Source: DASUBV01 sp035763085 (GTDB lineage: Bacteria; Actinomycetota; Actinomycetes; Streptosporangiales; Streptosporangiaceae). From it: a DNA stretch of 13,814 nucleotides. Position 1 is the stretch's first letter; every line of letters starts with the position of its first letter. The notes beneath the pieces are model-generated. The model was not told the DNA's origin. It did not search any database and saw only the letters and a list, made by a program, of their open reading frames with translations. The translations under genes and the position numbers were made by a program. This document shows, in pieces, positions 7,167 to 13,448 of this stretch. Location: positions 1 to 13,814 of the forward strand of contig DASUBV010000235.1 in the NCBI GenBank assembly GCA_035763085.1, written 5' to 3'.

Positions 7167-7206
7167 GCCCGCCTTCCTGCCTGGGACACCGGGCAGGAAG
7201 GCGGGC
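7167..7206. repeat. Perfect 15-bp-arm hairpin in the divergent promoter region
   Basis: GCCCGCCTTCCTGCC (7167-7181) is the exact reverse complement of 7192-7206, with a 10-base loop. It is far from any gene end and is not followed by a T-run, so it is not an ordinary terminator. It could insulate the divergent promoters, stop antisense readthrough, or be a protein-binding dyad. Confidence 0.7.
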
Positions 7207-7246
7207 AGGGACAGGGGCAGGCGCGGTCGCCTGCCGTGTGGTATTT

Positions 7247-7264
7247 TTCCAGTATTCGCTAGAA
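7247..7264. promoter_or_regulatory. Operator copy 2, before the DUF2249-DUF59 operon
   Basis: TTCCAG-TATTCG-CTAGAA is an inverted repeat that extends to 10-bp arms, ATTTTTCCAG/CTAGAAAAAT (7243-7268), with one mismatch. It ends 40 bp before the start codon, where the core promoter should be. It matches copies 1 and 3 in half-sites and spacing. Confidence 0.65.
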
Positions 7265-7304
7265 AAATGGCTCGACCGGCGGAGGCCGGGAAGGAAGGTG
7301 CGGC

Positions 7305-7526
7305 ATGGCGACTGTGGACGCGCGGCCGGTCATCGCGGCCGGCGGTGAGCCGTTCGACATGATCATGGCCGCGGTGGCGGCGCTTGGCGACGGCGAGGAA
7401 CTGGTGGTGCTCGCCCCGTTCGAGCCGGTCCCGCTTGAAGGGGTGCTCGGCTCGCAGGGGTTCAGCTACGACGCCGCGGACATCGGCGGCGGTGACTGGC
7501 GGGTCACCTTCCGGCGGCTGCCGTGA
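7305..7526 (+). CDS. Stand-alone DUF2249 protein
   Basis: A 73-residue protein made up of a single DUF2249 domain: EPFDMIMAAVAALGDGEELVV, then FEPVPLEGVLGSQGF, and a closing DWRVTFRRL strand. It has no signal peptide or membrane segment. The start at ATG 7305 follows GAAGGAAGG. Its stop overlaps the GTG start of the DUF59 gene, so the two are translationally coupled. It is the fourth DUF2249 domain of this window and the only one not attached to hemerythrin. Its function is unknown; the pairing with a Fe-S assembly-like protein and with nirK suggests metal or electron handling in nitrogen oxide metabolism. Confidence 0.85.
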   Translation: MATVDARPVIAAGGEPFDMIMAAVAALGDGEELVVLAPFEPVPLEGVLGSQGFSYDAADIGGGDWRVTFRRLP

Positions 7527-7879
7527 GCGCCCCCGCGGCGGCGGGCGCCCCTGGCCGTATCCCCGGGCCGGACGACCCGGTGAGCGCGGCGTGGAACGCG
7601 CTGGCCGGCGTGTACGACCCGGAGCTGTACCTGGATGTGGTCTCGCTCGGCCTGGTCTACGGCGTGCACGCCGATGACCGCGGCCTCGTTGTGGAGATGA
7701 CGATGACCACGCCCGGCTGCCCGGTATCGGAGAGCCTGCCAGAAGAGGCGCGGGCCGCCGTCCGGCAGGCGACCGGGGACCGGCTGCCGGTCGACGTCCG
7801 CGTGGTGTGGGACCCGCCGTGGGACCCGTCGATGATGGACGAGGGCGCGGCCTCGGCGCTCGGCTTCCGGATGATGTGA
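7523..7879 (+). CDS. DUF59/MIP18-type Fe-S cluster assembly factor (SufT/PaaD-like)
   Basis: 118 residues. The family signature is clear: SAAWNALAGVYDPELYLDVVSLGLVYGV, then VVEMTMTTPGCPVSESL with the conserved Cys, then VRVVWDPPWDPSMMDEGA. Family members help Fe-S cluster assembly or delivery to target proteins. The GTG start at 7523 overlaps the preceding stop in the pattern GTGA, which indicates translational coupling with the DUF2249 gene. The N-terminal 15 residues or so are a short Ala/Pro-rich tail. It is not near a suf cluster here, so it may serve the denitrification enzymes, for example the Fe-S-rich nitrate reductase. Confidence 0.92.
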   Translation: MSAPAAAGAPGRIPGPDDPVSAAWNALAGVYDPELYLDVVSLGLVYGVHADDRGLVVEMTMTTPGCPVSESLPEEARAAVRQATGDRLPVDVRVVWDPPWDPSMMDEGAASALGFRMM

Positions 7880-7883
7880 CCGT

Positions 7884-7917
7884 GCCAGCCAGGCGACGGG
7901 GCAGCCTGGCGGCTGGC
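7884..7917 (+). terminator. Possible terminator hairpin after the DUF59 gene
   Basis: GCCAGCCAGGC (7884-7894) can pair with 7904-7917 in a two-part GC stem with a 3-base bulge and a 9-base loop. It starts five bases after the stop codon. Only a weak T-rich tail (GTTATT) follows. It would separate the DUF2249-DUF59 pair from the regulator, which has its own operator. Confidence 0.4.
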
Positions 7918-7921
7918 GTTA

Positions 7922-7939
7922 TTCTGGCATGGGCTAGAA
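7922..7939. promoter_or_regulatory. Operator copy 3, before the HTH regulator
   Basis: TTCTGG-CATGGG-CTAGAA ends 24 bp before the regulator's ATG and just before its ribosome binding site. Its position is what one expects for negative autoregulation. The GCTAGAAAA run (7933-7941) is identical to that at copy 2. Confidence 0.6.
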
Positions 7940-7963
7940 AATCTCCGCGAAAGGGGGCCGGCT

Positions 7964-8650
7964 ATGGCGGCGGACCTGCAGGTTCAGGCGAAGGCGCTAG
8001 GCGATCCCACGCGCCACCGCCTGTTCCGCTACATCGCGGACGCGCAGGCGCCGGTCACCGTCGCCGAGCTCACCGGTTACGCCGGGCTCAACCACAACGC
8101 GGTCCGCCAGCACCTTGCGGTCCTCAAGGATGCCGGGCTGGTGACCGAGGAGGCCGAGCTCCGCGACCGGCCAGGGCGGCCCCGGCTGATGTACCGGCTG
8201 GACCCCGAGGCGGCCGGGGAGTGGGGCACCCCCGGTGCCTACGCCTGGCTGGCCGGCCTGCTGACGGCCGCGCTGCGCAACGGGCAGGACCCGCGGCAGG
8301 CCGGCCGGCAGGAGGGGCACCGCCGCGCCGCCGAGATGGCCGGCCCGGGTGACCCGGTCGGCCTGCTTGAGCAGGAGATAGCGCGGCGCGGGTTCCGCCC
8401 GGCCCGCACCGACCGGGGACCGGTGACCGAGTTCACGCTCGGCCGCTGCCCGTTCGCCGAGGTCGCCGCGGCCGACCCGGGCACGATCTGCCAGCTGCAC
8501 CTCGGCCTGGCCGAGGGACTGGCCGAGGGACTCGGCGGCCTGACCGCCCAGCGCCTGGCGGCCAGGGCCGCCCGCCGCGCCGGCTGCCGCCTCACGGTAC
8601 GCAGGACGTCGGCCGGGCAGCGATCCCGGCACATGCCCGGGCCCGGCTAG
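7964..8650 (+). CDS. HTH regulator with C-terminal cysteines (SufR/ArsR-like)
   Basis: 228 residues. The N-terminal winged helix (about 1-80) contains ALGDPTRHRLFRYI, the recognition region VAELTGYAGLNHNAVRQHLAVLKDAGLV, and a wing with RPGRPRLMYRL. The C-terminal half has C162 (in RCPFAEVA), C176 (in ICQLHLGLAEGL) and C208 (in RAGCRLTV), a layout like the Fe-S-binding SufR/DeoR-like regulators of actinobacteria. An Fe-S cluster here could sense NO, O2 or Fe-S status, but the cofactor is inferred. ATG 7964 follows AAAGGGGG. An operator shared with nirK and the DUF2249 operon lies immediately upstream, making this the best candidate for the local regulator. Confidence 0.88.
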   Translation: MAADLQVQAKALGDPTRHRLFRYIADAQAPVTVAELTGYAGLNHNAVRQHLAVLKDAGLVTEEAELRDRPGRPRLMYRLDPEAAGEWGTPGAYAWLAGLLTAALRNGQDPRQAGRQEGHRRAAEMAGPGDPVGLLEQEIARRGFRPARTDRGPVTEFTLGRCPFAEVAAADPGTICQLHLGLAEGLAEGLGGLTAQRLAARAARRAGCRLTVRRTSAGQRSRHMPGPG

Positions 8651-8818
8651 CGCGTGACGACAGGGCACCCCAGGCGGCCCGGCAGTTGTCCAGGGAGCAT
8701 CACTTGTTAAAACCGGGCGATCGCGGATGGCGGAGCAAGTACCGACGGTGCCTGACGGCGCTGCCCAGCCTCCGCCCGCGACTTACACTGCCCGGCAGGA
8801 TTCACCTTGCACCAGCTG

Positions 8819-8848
8819 TTGACGAAGTCCGCGAATATTTTTTACTAT
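8819..8848 (+). promoter_or_regulatory. Sigma-70-type promoter of the hemerythrin gene
   Basis: TTGACG (8819-8824), an 18-bp spacer and TACTAT (8843-8848) make the best canonical promoter in the window. It ends 35 bp before the ATG. The -10 lies inside the left arm of the 36-bp palindrome, so a bound protein would block polymerase. Confidence 0.6.
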
Positions 8849-8868
8849 GTTTATAGTAAAAAATATTC
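8833..8868. promoter_or_regulatory. 36-bp perfect palindrome, candidate operator
   Basis: GAATATTTTTTACTAT (8833-8848) and its exact reverse complement (8853-8868) flank a GTTT loop. It is almost pure A+T in a GC-rich region and covers the promoter -10, ending 15 bp before the hemerythrin ATG. In RNA it would form a weak, AU-rich hairpin next to the ribosome binding site. A DNA operator is the likelier role. Confidence 0.75.
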
Positions 8869-8883
8869 CGAGGGAGGGCGATC

Positions 8884-9630
8884 ATGACTGCAGTGCGCCT
8901 TACGCAACCGCACGGGAAGCAGCCGGGGCCTGCCGACGTGGCCGGGCGGCCATCGCTGACGCTGGCCGAGGAGCACGTGCTTGTGCTGTGGCAGGTCACG
9001 ACGAGCGCCGAGAAGCTGCTGAGCGCGGCCGAGCACGGCCGGTGGCCCGGCGCGGAGCTGACCGCGCTGGCCGGCTACGCCCGCGCCGAGGTGCTGCGGC
9101 AGGCGTCTGACGAGGAAACGCTGCTGTTCCCCGCTGTTCCGGCCCAGACGGCGGCCGGGCTTGCCCGGGATCACGTCCGGCTGCGCGCCGCCGCTGAGCT
9201 GCTGACCCGGGCGGCCGCCGGGGAACAGCCCATGGCCCCCGCTCAGCTCGCCGTCGTCGTCCGCGACTTCGTCACCCAGCTCGAGCGCCACCTGCGCACC
9301 GAGGACGGCCTGCTCGCGTCCGGCCGCGGGGCGCGGGGCGTGCCAGCCACCGTAACCCTCGGCGGCCACCCGCACGAGTGGTACCTGCTCACCGAGGGGC
9401 CCGTGGTCGACCTGGACGCGCTTCCGGCGGGACAGGCGGTCGGCGCGGCCGTGGACCGGCTGCTGCGGATGGACCGCGGCGAGCAGGTCGAGTTGCACTC
9501 CGGTGCCAGCCTGGACGGGGTCTGGCGGGAGATCAGCGAGCTCAGCCCTGGCGGCTACCAGTTCACCATGCTGCAGGACGGTCCGGCTCGCTGGCGGATG
9601 CAGGTCACCCGCCGGCAGACAGCCACCTGA
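8884..9630 (+). CDS. Hemerythrin-DUF2249 fusion protein with an altered metal site
   Basis: 248 residues. The N-terminal hemerythrin-like domain (about 25-145) has H31, E77 in the DEETLLFP motif, H97 and H136-x3-E140. The usual His before the first HxxxE is replaced by Gln (Q73, in LRQASDEE); the paralogue encoded at 2721-3968 keeps H59 at that place. The C-terminal domain (about 174-245) has VVDLDALP, ELHSGASLDGVWREI, YQFTMLQDGPARWRMQV and fits DUF2249. The start at ATG 8884 follows GGGAGGG. It is a single-gene unit with its own promoter and palindromic operator. It may bind NO or O2 or act in metal handling; the substituted ligand may alter or abolish di-iron binding. Confidence 0.88.
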   Translation: MTAVRLTQPHGKQPGPADVAGRPSLTLAEEHVLVLWQVTTSAEKLLSAAEHGRWPGAELTALAGYARAEVLRQASDEETLLFPAVPAQTAAGLARDHVRLRAAAELLTRAAAGEQPMAPAQLAVVVRDFVTQLERHLRTEDGLLASGRGARGVPATVTLGGHPHEWYLLTEGPVVDLDALPAGQAVGAAVDRLLRMDRGEQVELHSGASLDGVWREISELSPGGYQFTMLQDGPARWRMQVTRRQTAT

Positions 9631-9738
9631 CCCGCGAGCCGCAGCGCGCATCCCGTGCCCGCGCCGCCATAGCGGCGTAACCGGCCAGGCGCGCATGAAC
9701 GTGATGTCCTCTCCCTCGCCCGAGCCGAGCGGAAAAAC

Positions 9739-9784
9739 GGGACCTTGGACCATGACACGGGTATCTGGACGGGCCTAACGTCCT
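9739..9784. promoter_or_regulatory. Pair of candidate DosR/DevR-like boxes
   Basis: GGGACCTTGGACCA (9739-9752) and GGGCCTAACGTCCT (9771-9784) each match GGGAC-N4-GTCCC at 8 of 10 fixed positions. Their starts are 32 bp apart, about three helical turns, which would place two dimers on the same face. They lie about 200 bp before the BTAD gene. Confidence 0.3.
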
Positions 9785-9850
9785 TAGCGTGAGTGCCTTT
9801 CGCGATGTCCGCCCCCAGCCTCGGACTGGTGTAGCAGGCACCGAACGAGG

Positions 9851-9870
9851 GCAGGCTAGAGCTAGCCTGC
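9851..9870. promoter_or_regulatory. 20-bp perfect palindrome upstream of the BTAD gene
   Basis: GCAGGCTAG-AG-CTAGCCTGC has nine-base perfect arms around a 2-bp centre, ending 112 bp before the BTAD start. It is a candidate operator. Its CTAG steps are rare in this DNA and recall the nirK-type operators, but the spacing differs. Confidence 0.5.
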
Positions 9871-9982
9871 GCGCTTCCGGGCACAGCCCTGGCGTTGCCG
9901 CGCCGGGAACGAGGCACCGGGACTTGCGAGCCAGGAAACCTGAGGTTGGCCGTACGGGTCGTGCCGGGCGGGTGAATTGGTC

Positions 9983-12900
9983 ATGACCGTTATCACTAGA
10001 TCTGGTTCGCCTGCGGCGAGTTCCGTGCCGGGCAGTGCCGCGGTGATCAGGATCAGGCTGCTCGGCCGGTTCGCGGTGGAGCGTGACGGGCAGGAGATCG
10101 CGCTAGGGTCGTTCGGCGGCAGGCAGGCCCGGCGGCTGCTGCGCCTGCTGGCGCTGCGGCGCGGGACGCTGGTCCCCAAGGACCTGATCGCCGGCGCGCT
10201 GTGGCCGGATAATCCCCCGGCCGACCCGGCGGGGAACATCGAGGTCCTGGTCAGCCGGATCCGCCGGGCGCTGGGCGACCGGGCGCTTGTCCAGGCCGGC
10301 CCAGGCGGGTATGTCCTGGCTGACGGCGACCGCTGCTGGGTCGACGCCGAGGCGTTCCTTGCCGCGCTGCAGGCCGGCCAGGCTGCCCTCGCCCTGCGTC
10401 CGGCCGGCGCCCTCGCGCCGTTCCGCGCCGCGCTCGGGATCTGGCGCGGCGAGCCGCTCCCCGAAGACACCTACGCGGACTGGGCGCAAGCCGACCGGCG
10501 GTACCTTGGCCTGGCCTACCTGGACGCGCTTGACGGGGCCGCGACGGCGGCCCTGGACAGCGCCGGCGCTGGCGCGACGGTCGGTGAGGCAGGCTCCTGG
10601 GCCAGGCAGGCGGTCGCCGCCGAGCCGCTGCGCGAGTCCTCGGTGCTGCTGCTGGTCCGCGCGCTCGCCGCGGCCGGGCACCAGGCGGGGGCGCTGGCAG
10701 TCTTCGACGGCTACCGGGACCGCCTGGCCGCCGAGACCGGACTGGATCCCACGCCGCGGGCCCGCGAGATCCGCCAGCATGTGCTGACAGGCCAGCCCGC
10801 ACACAGCCGGCTGGCTCCCTCGCCGGCCAGGCCGCGCGGTTCCACTCCCGGCCGCCTGGATCCGTTCCTCGGCCGGGAGGAGGAGTGCGCGGCGATCGCG
10901 GCCGCGGCGGCGAACGCCCCCCGGGTCGTGCTGGTCACCGGGCCGAGCGGCATCGGCAAGTCCGCGCTGCTTGCCGAGGCGGCGCGGCGGGCCGGCGTGC
11001 CGGTGCTTTCCGCACAGGCGTTCGCTCCGGACCAGCACGAGGCGTGGTCGCTGGCGGGCCGGCTGGTCGCCCAGGCCGCCCGGCGGCTGCCGCTGCCGGT
11101 GGCCGAGATCGCGGCTGAGGCGGAGGCCAGCGCGCTGGCCGAAGCGGTGCCCGGCCTCCCGGTGTCTGCCAGCCCCATCCTGCGCGGCGCGGACGAGGAG
11201 ACCCGCCGCGCGCTGGCCTTGCAGGGCGCGGTCCGCCTCATCGCGGCCACAGCCCGGCCGCGCTGCCTGATCGTGGCCGATGACCTGCAGTGGGCCGACC
11301 CGACCAGCCTCACCCTGCTGGGCCTGCTGCTGCGCCGCCTCGATGGCGTCAGCCTGGCCGCCGCCTACCGGGCAGACGGCAACCACCCCGGCGCTGATCT
11401 TGTCGAGGCGCTTGGCCTGCCGGCCGCCCAGGTGGCCAGCATCACCCTCGGGCCGCTGCCGGCCCGGGTCATCAGGGACCTGTTCAGCGACCAGCTGCTG
11501 GCCGAGGCACTTATCAGGCAGGCCGGCCGCACCCCCTTCACCGTCACAGAAGTCATCGCCGCCCTGGCCCGGCAAGGAGAAATTACCCGCGACGAGGACG
11601 GCAGGTGGCGGATGCGGCCGGGCCGCGACGCGACGGCTGCGGCGCGGGTCGTCGCCGCGGGGATCAGGCACGCCGCGGGGAGCCGGCTGACCGGGCTGCC
11701 CGCCCGGTGGCGGGACATGCTGGGCCTGCTCACGCTGCTTGGCCGCCCGGCGCCGCCGCCGCTGCTTGCCGCCGCCGGCGGCACCGGCCTGCACGCTGCG
11801 CTTGACACCCTGGAGGGACTGGCGAGCGCCGGACTGGCCAGCCTGGGCCCGCAGGGCTGGTCGCCCTGCCACGAACTGCTACGGCGGGCGGTCACCGCGG
11901 CGATGCGCCCCGCCGAAACCGCCCGCTGTCACGCGCTGCTCGCCCAGGCGCTGCGCCGGCACGGCGCCGACCCGGCCGAGACCGCCGGACACCTGGCCGA
12001 CAGCGGCGACAACGACGGGGCGGCACGGGAGTACGCGGCTGCCGCCCGCCGCGAGCTGGAGCGGGTCTGCGACCGCGAGGCCATCCGGCTGGCGGAGGCC
12101 GGGCTGTCCCTCGGCCCGTCCGGCGGCACCCGGGCGGAACTGCTTGAGGCACGCGGTGAGGCCCGCCGCCGCGCCGGCCAGCTCTCCGCGGCCCGCGCCG
12201 ACTTCACCGCCGCGCTGGACAGCCTGACCGATCCCGCCGCGCGCTCCCGCGTCCTGGCTCAGCTGGCCATCCTGGACGCCAGGACCGCCGGCGCGGCCCG
12301 CGGCAGCGAGCTGGCGGCGCTGGCGATCGCCGAGGCCGGGGACCTGCCCGCCGCCCTGGGCCAGGCCCTGGCGGCGGGCGCGATCATCGACCTGACCGAG
12401 GGCAACCTGGCCCGCGCCCGGCACCGGGTACGCCGGGCAGCCCGGCTGCTTGAGGCGGCCGGCGACAGCCGCGGCAGTGCCCGCCTGCTGTACTGGCGGG
12501 CGATGGAATGCTTCACCGGCGGCAGGCTGCGCGACGCCGTCACCCACCTCGGCCACCTGGCCCACCTGCCGGTCACCCCTGGCGAGGTACTGCGGCTGTG
12601 GAGCCCGCGGGCCACCCGCGGCCACGCCCTGGCCTTCCTCGGCCAGCCCGCAGACGGCCTGGCCGAGATCGAGGAGACCCTCGCCTGGGCCCGCGCCGCC
12701 CGCCACCCGGCGGTCGAGGCCGAGTGCCTGTGGCACCGCGCCGAGGCCCTGGCCGCCCTCGGCCAGGGCGCCCGGGCGGTCGAATCGGCCACGGAAGCAG
12801 CCGGCATCGCCGCCCGCATCGGGCATGCGGAATGGACCGCCGCCGCGCACCGCGGCCTGGGCATCGCCTGCGAGGCAGCGGGAACGGGCGACCGGGCCGA

Positions 12901-13210
12901 ATCCGCCTACCGCCGCTCGCTGCAGGCCGCCGAGGGCATCCCGTTGTTCCGCGTCTGGGCAGCGGCCCGGCTCGGTGCCTGCCTGGCCCGCCAGGGACGG
13001 CCCGCCGAGGCAGCACCGCACGTCCAGGCCGCCCTGGCAGGGCAAACACCGCTCACCCGGCACGAGGCCCGGTGGGCACACGCCGAGCTCCTCGCAAGCC
13101 GGGGCGACGAGCAGGCGTGCCGCGAAACCGCCAGGGCAGCGCTGGACCAGGCACAAGGCGGCGGCTACCTGATCCTGATGCCGCGGCTACGCGAACTCGC
13201 GGGCGGCTGA
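9983..13210 (+). CDS. AfsR/SARP-type regulator with BTAD, AAA ATPase and TPR domains
   Basis: 1075 residues. The N-terminal OmpR-type winged helix (about 20-100) reads IRIRLLGRFAVERDGQEIAL then NIEVLVSRIRRALG. A bacterial transcriptional activator domain follows to about 260, closing with the typical AETGLDPTPRAREI. The AAA/NB-ARC-like ATPase has Walker A GPSGIGKS (320-327) and Walker B LIVADDLQWAD (D433/D434). The C-terminal third is Ala/Leu/Arg-rich helical repeats of TPR type. Such proteins activate transcription in response to nucleotide-dependent switching. ATG 9983 was preferred to the TTG two codons upstream because a GGGCGGG purine run precedes it at suitable distance. It stands alone before narG on the same strand, so control of the nitrate reductase operon is possible but unproven. 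Confidence 0.93.
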   Translation: MTVITRSGSPAASSVPGSAAVIRIRLLGRFAVERDGQEIALGSFGGRQARRLLRLLALRRGTLVPKDLIAGALWPDNPPADPAGNIEVLVSRIRRALGDRALVQAGPGGYVLADGDRCWVDAEAFLAALQAGQAALALRPAGALAPFRAALGIWRGEPLPEDTYADWAQADRRYLGLAYLDALDGAATAALDSAGAGATVGEAGSWARQAVAAEPLRESSVLLLVRALAAAGHQAGALAVFDGYRDRLAAETGLDPTPRAREIRQHVLTGQPAHSRLAPSPARPRGSTPGRLDPFLGREEECAAIAAAAANAPRVVLVTGPSGIGKSALLAEAARRAGVPVLSAQAFAPDQHEAWSLAGRLVAQAARRLPLPVAEIAAEAEASALAEAVPGLPVSASPILRGADEETRRALALQGAVRLIAATARPRCLIVADDLQWADPTSLTLLGLLLRRLDGVSLAAAYRADGNHPGADLVEALGLPAAQVASITLGPLPARVIRDLFSDQLLAEALIRQAGRTPFTVTEVIAALARQGEITRDEDGRWRMRPGRDATAAARVVAAGIRHAAGSRLTGLPARWRDMLGLLTLLGRPAPPPLLAAAGGTGLHAALDTLEGLASAGLASLGPQGWSPCHELLRRAVTAAMRPAETARCHALLAQALRRHGADPAETAGHLADSGDNDGAAREYAAAARRELERVCDREAIRLAEAGLSLGPSGGTRAELLEARGEARRRAGQLSAARADFTAALDSLTDPAARSRVLAQLAILDARTAGAARGSELAALAIAEAGDLPAALGQALAAGAIIDLTEGNLARARHRVRRAARLLEAAGDSRGSARLLYWRAMECFTGGRLRDAVTHLGHLAHLPVTPGEVLRLWSPRATRGHALAFLGQPADGLAEIEETLAWARAARHPAVEAECLWHRAEALAALGQGARAVESATEAAGIAARIGHAEWTAAAHRGLGIACEAAGTGDRAESAYRRSLQAAEGIPLFRVWAAARLGACLARQGRPAEAAPHVQAALAGQTPLTRHEARWAHAELLASRGDEQACRETARAALDQAQGGGYLILMPRLRELAGG

Positions 13211-13448
13211 CCAGGGTCCCCGCAATCCCGCCAGCAACCCGCAAGGAGCACCGGGTACCACGGAACCGTGAGCACGCGCTGCACGAGCCGGCCCGACCGT
13301 GCCTGAGCTTCCCGAGGTAGCGACGCTGCGCACTGCCAGCAGCGCTGAGATGGCAGCGAGGCCCGCGGCTGCAGGGAAGCTGCAAGCCGGCGCCGCTACC
13401 GTCAGCGCAAACGGGCTCTGCGGCGGACGGAACTAGCAAGGGGGTCAG
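13211..13448. other. Leader region of narG (238 bp)
   Basis: A small CACGG-AA-CCGTG dyad lies at 13259-13270. There is no clear AT-rich promoter, no rho-independent terminator with a T-run and no recognisable gene. A 12-codon GTG frame from 13268 has its AAGGAG too far upstream to be convincing. Confidence 0.5.

Larger units (their letters stand above)
6945..7304. other. Divergent promoter region between nirK and the DUF2249 operon (360 bp)
   Basis: No gene was seen here. It contains two copies of the wTCyrG-N6-CTAGAA operator, one near each divergent gene, and a 40-bp perfect hairpin between them. The short open frames present lack motifs and good start signals. Confidence 0.7.
9631..9982. 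other. Intergenic region before the BTAD regulator (352 bp)
   Basis: No convincing gene was found on either strand. It holds two DosR-like boxes (9739-9784) and a 20-bp perfect palindrome (9851-9870). No clear -35/-10 pair could be chosen. Confidence 0.6.

Noticed and set aside
7167..7206. Rho-independent terminator
   Set aside because: No gene ends nearby on either strand and no T-run follows either arm, so it is recorded as a hairpin of unknown role.
10103..11872. 589-codon open frame on the minus strand, and 11879-13156 likewise
   Set aside because: Shadows of the BTAD/AAA regulator, which has Walker motifs in the plus frame.
13268..13306. 12-codon GTG leader peptide before narG
   Set aside because: The AAGGAG motif is about 20 bases upstream of the GTG, too far, and no attenuator structure follows.
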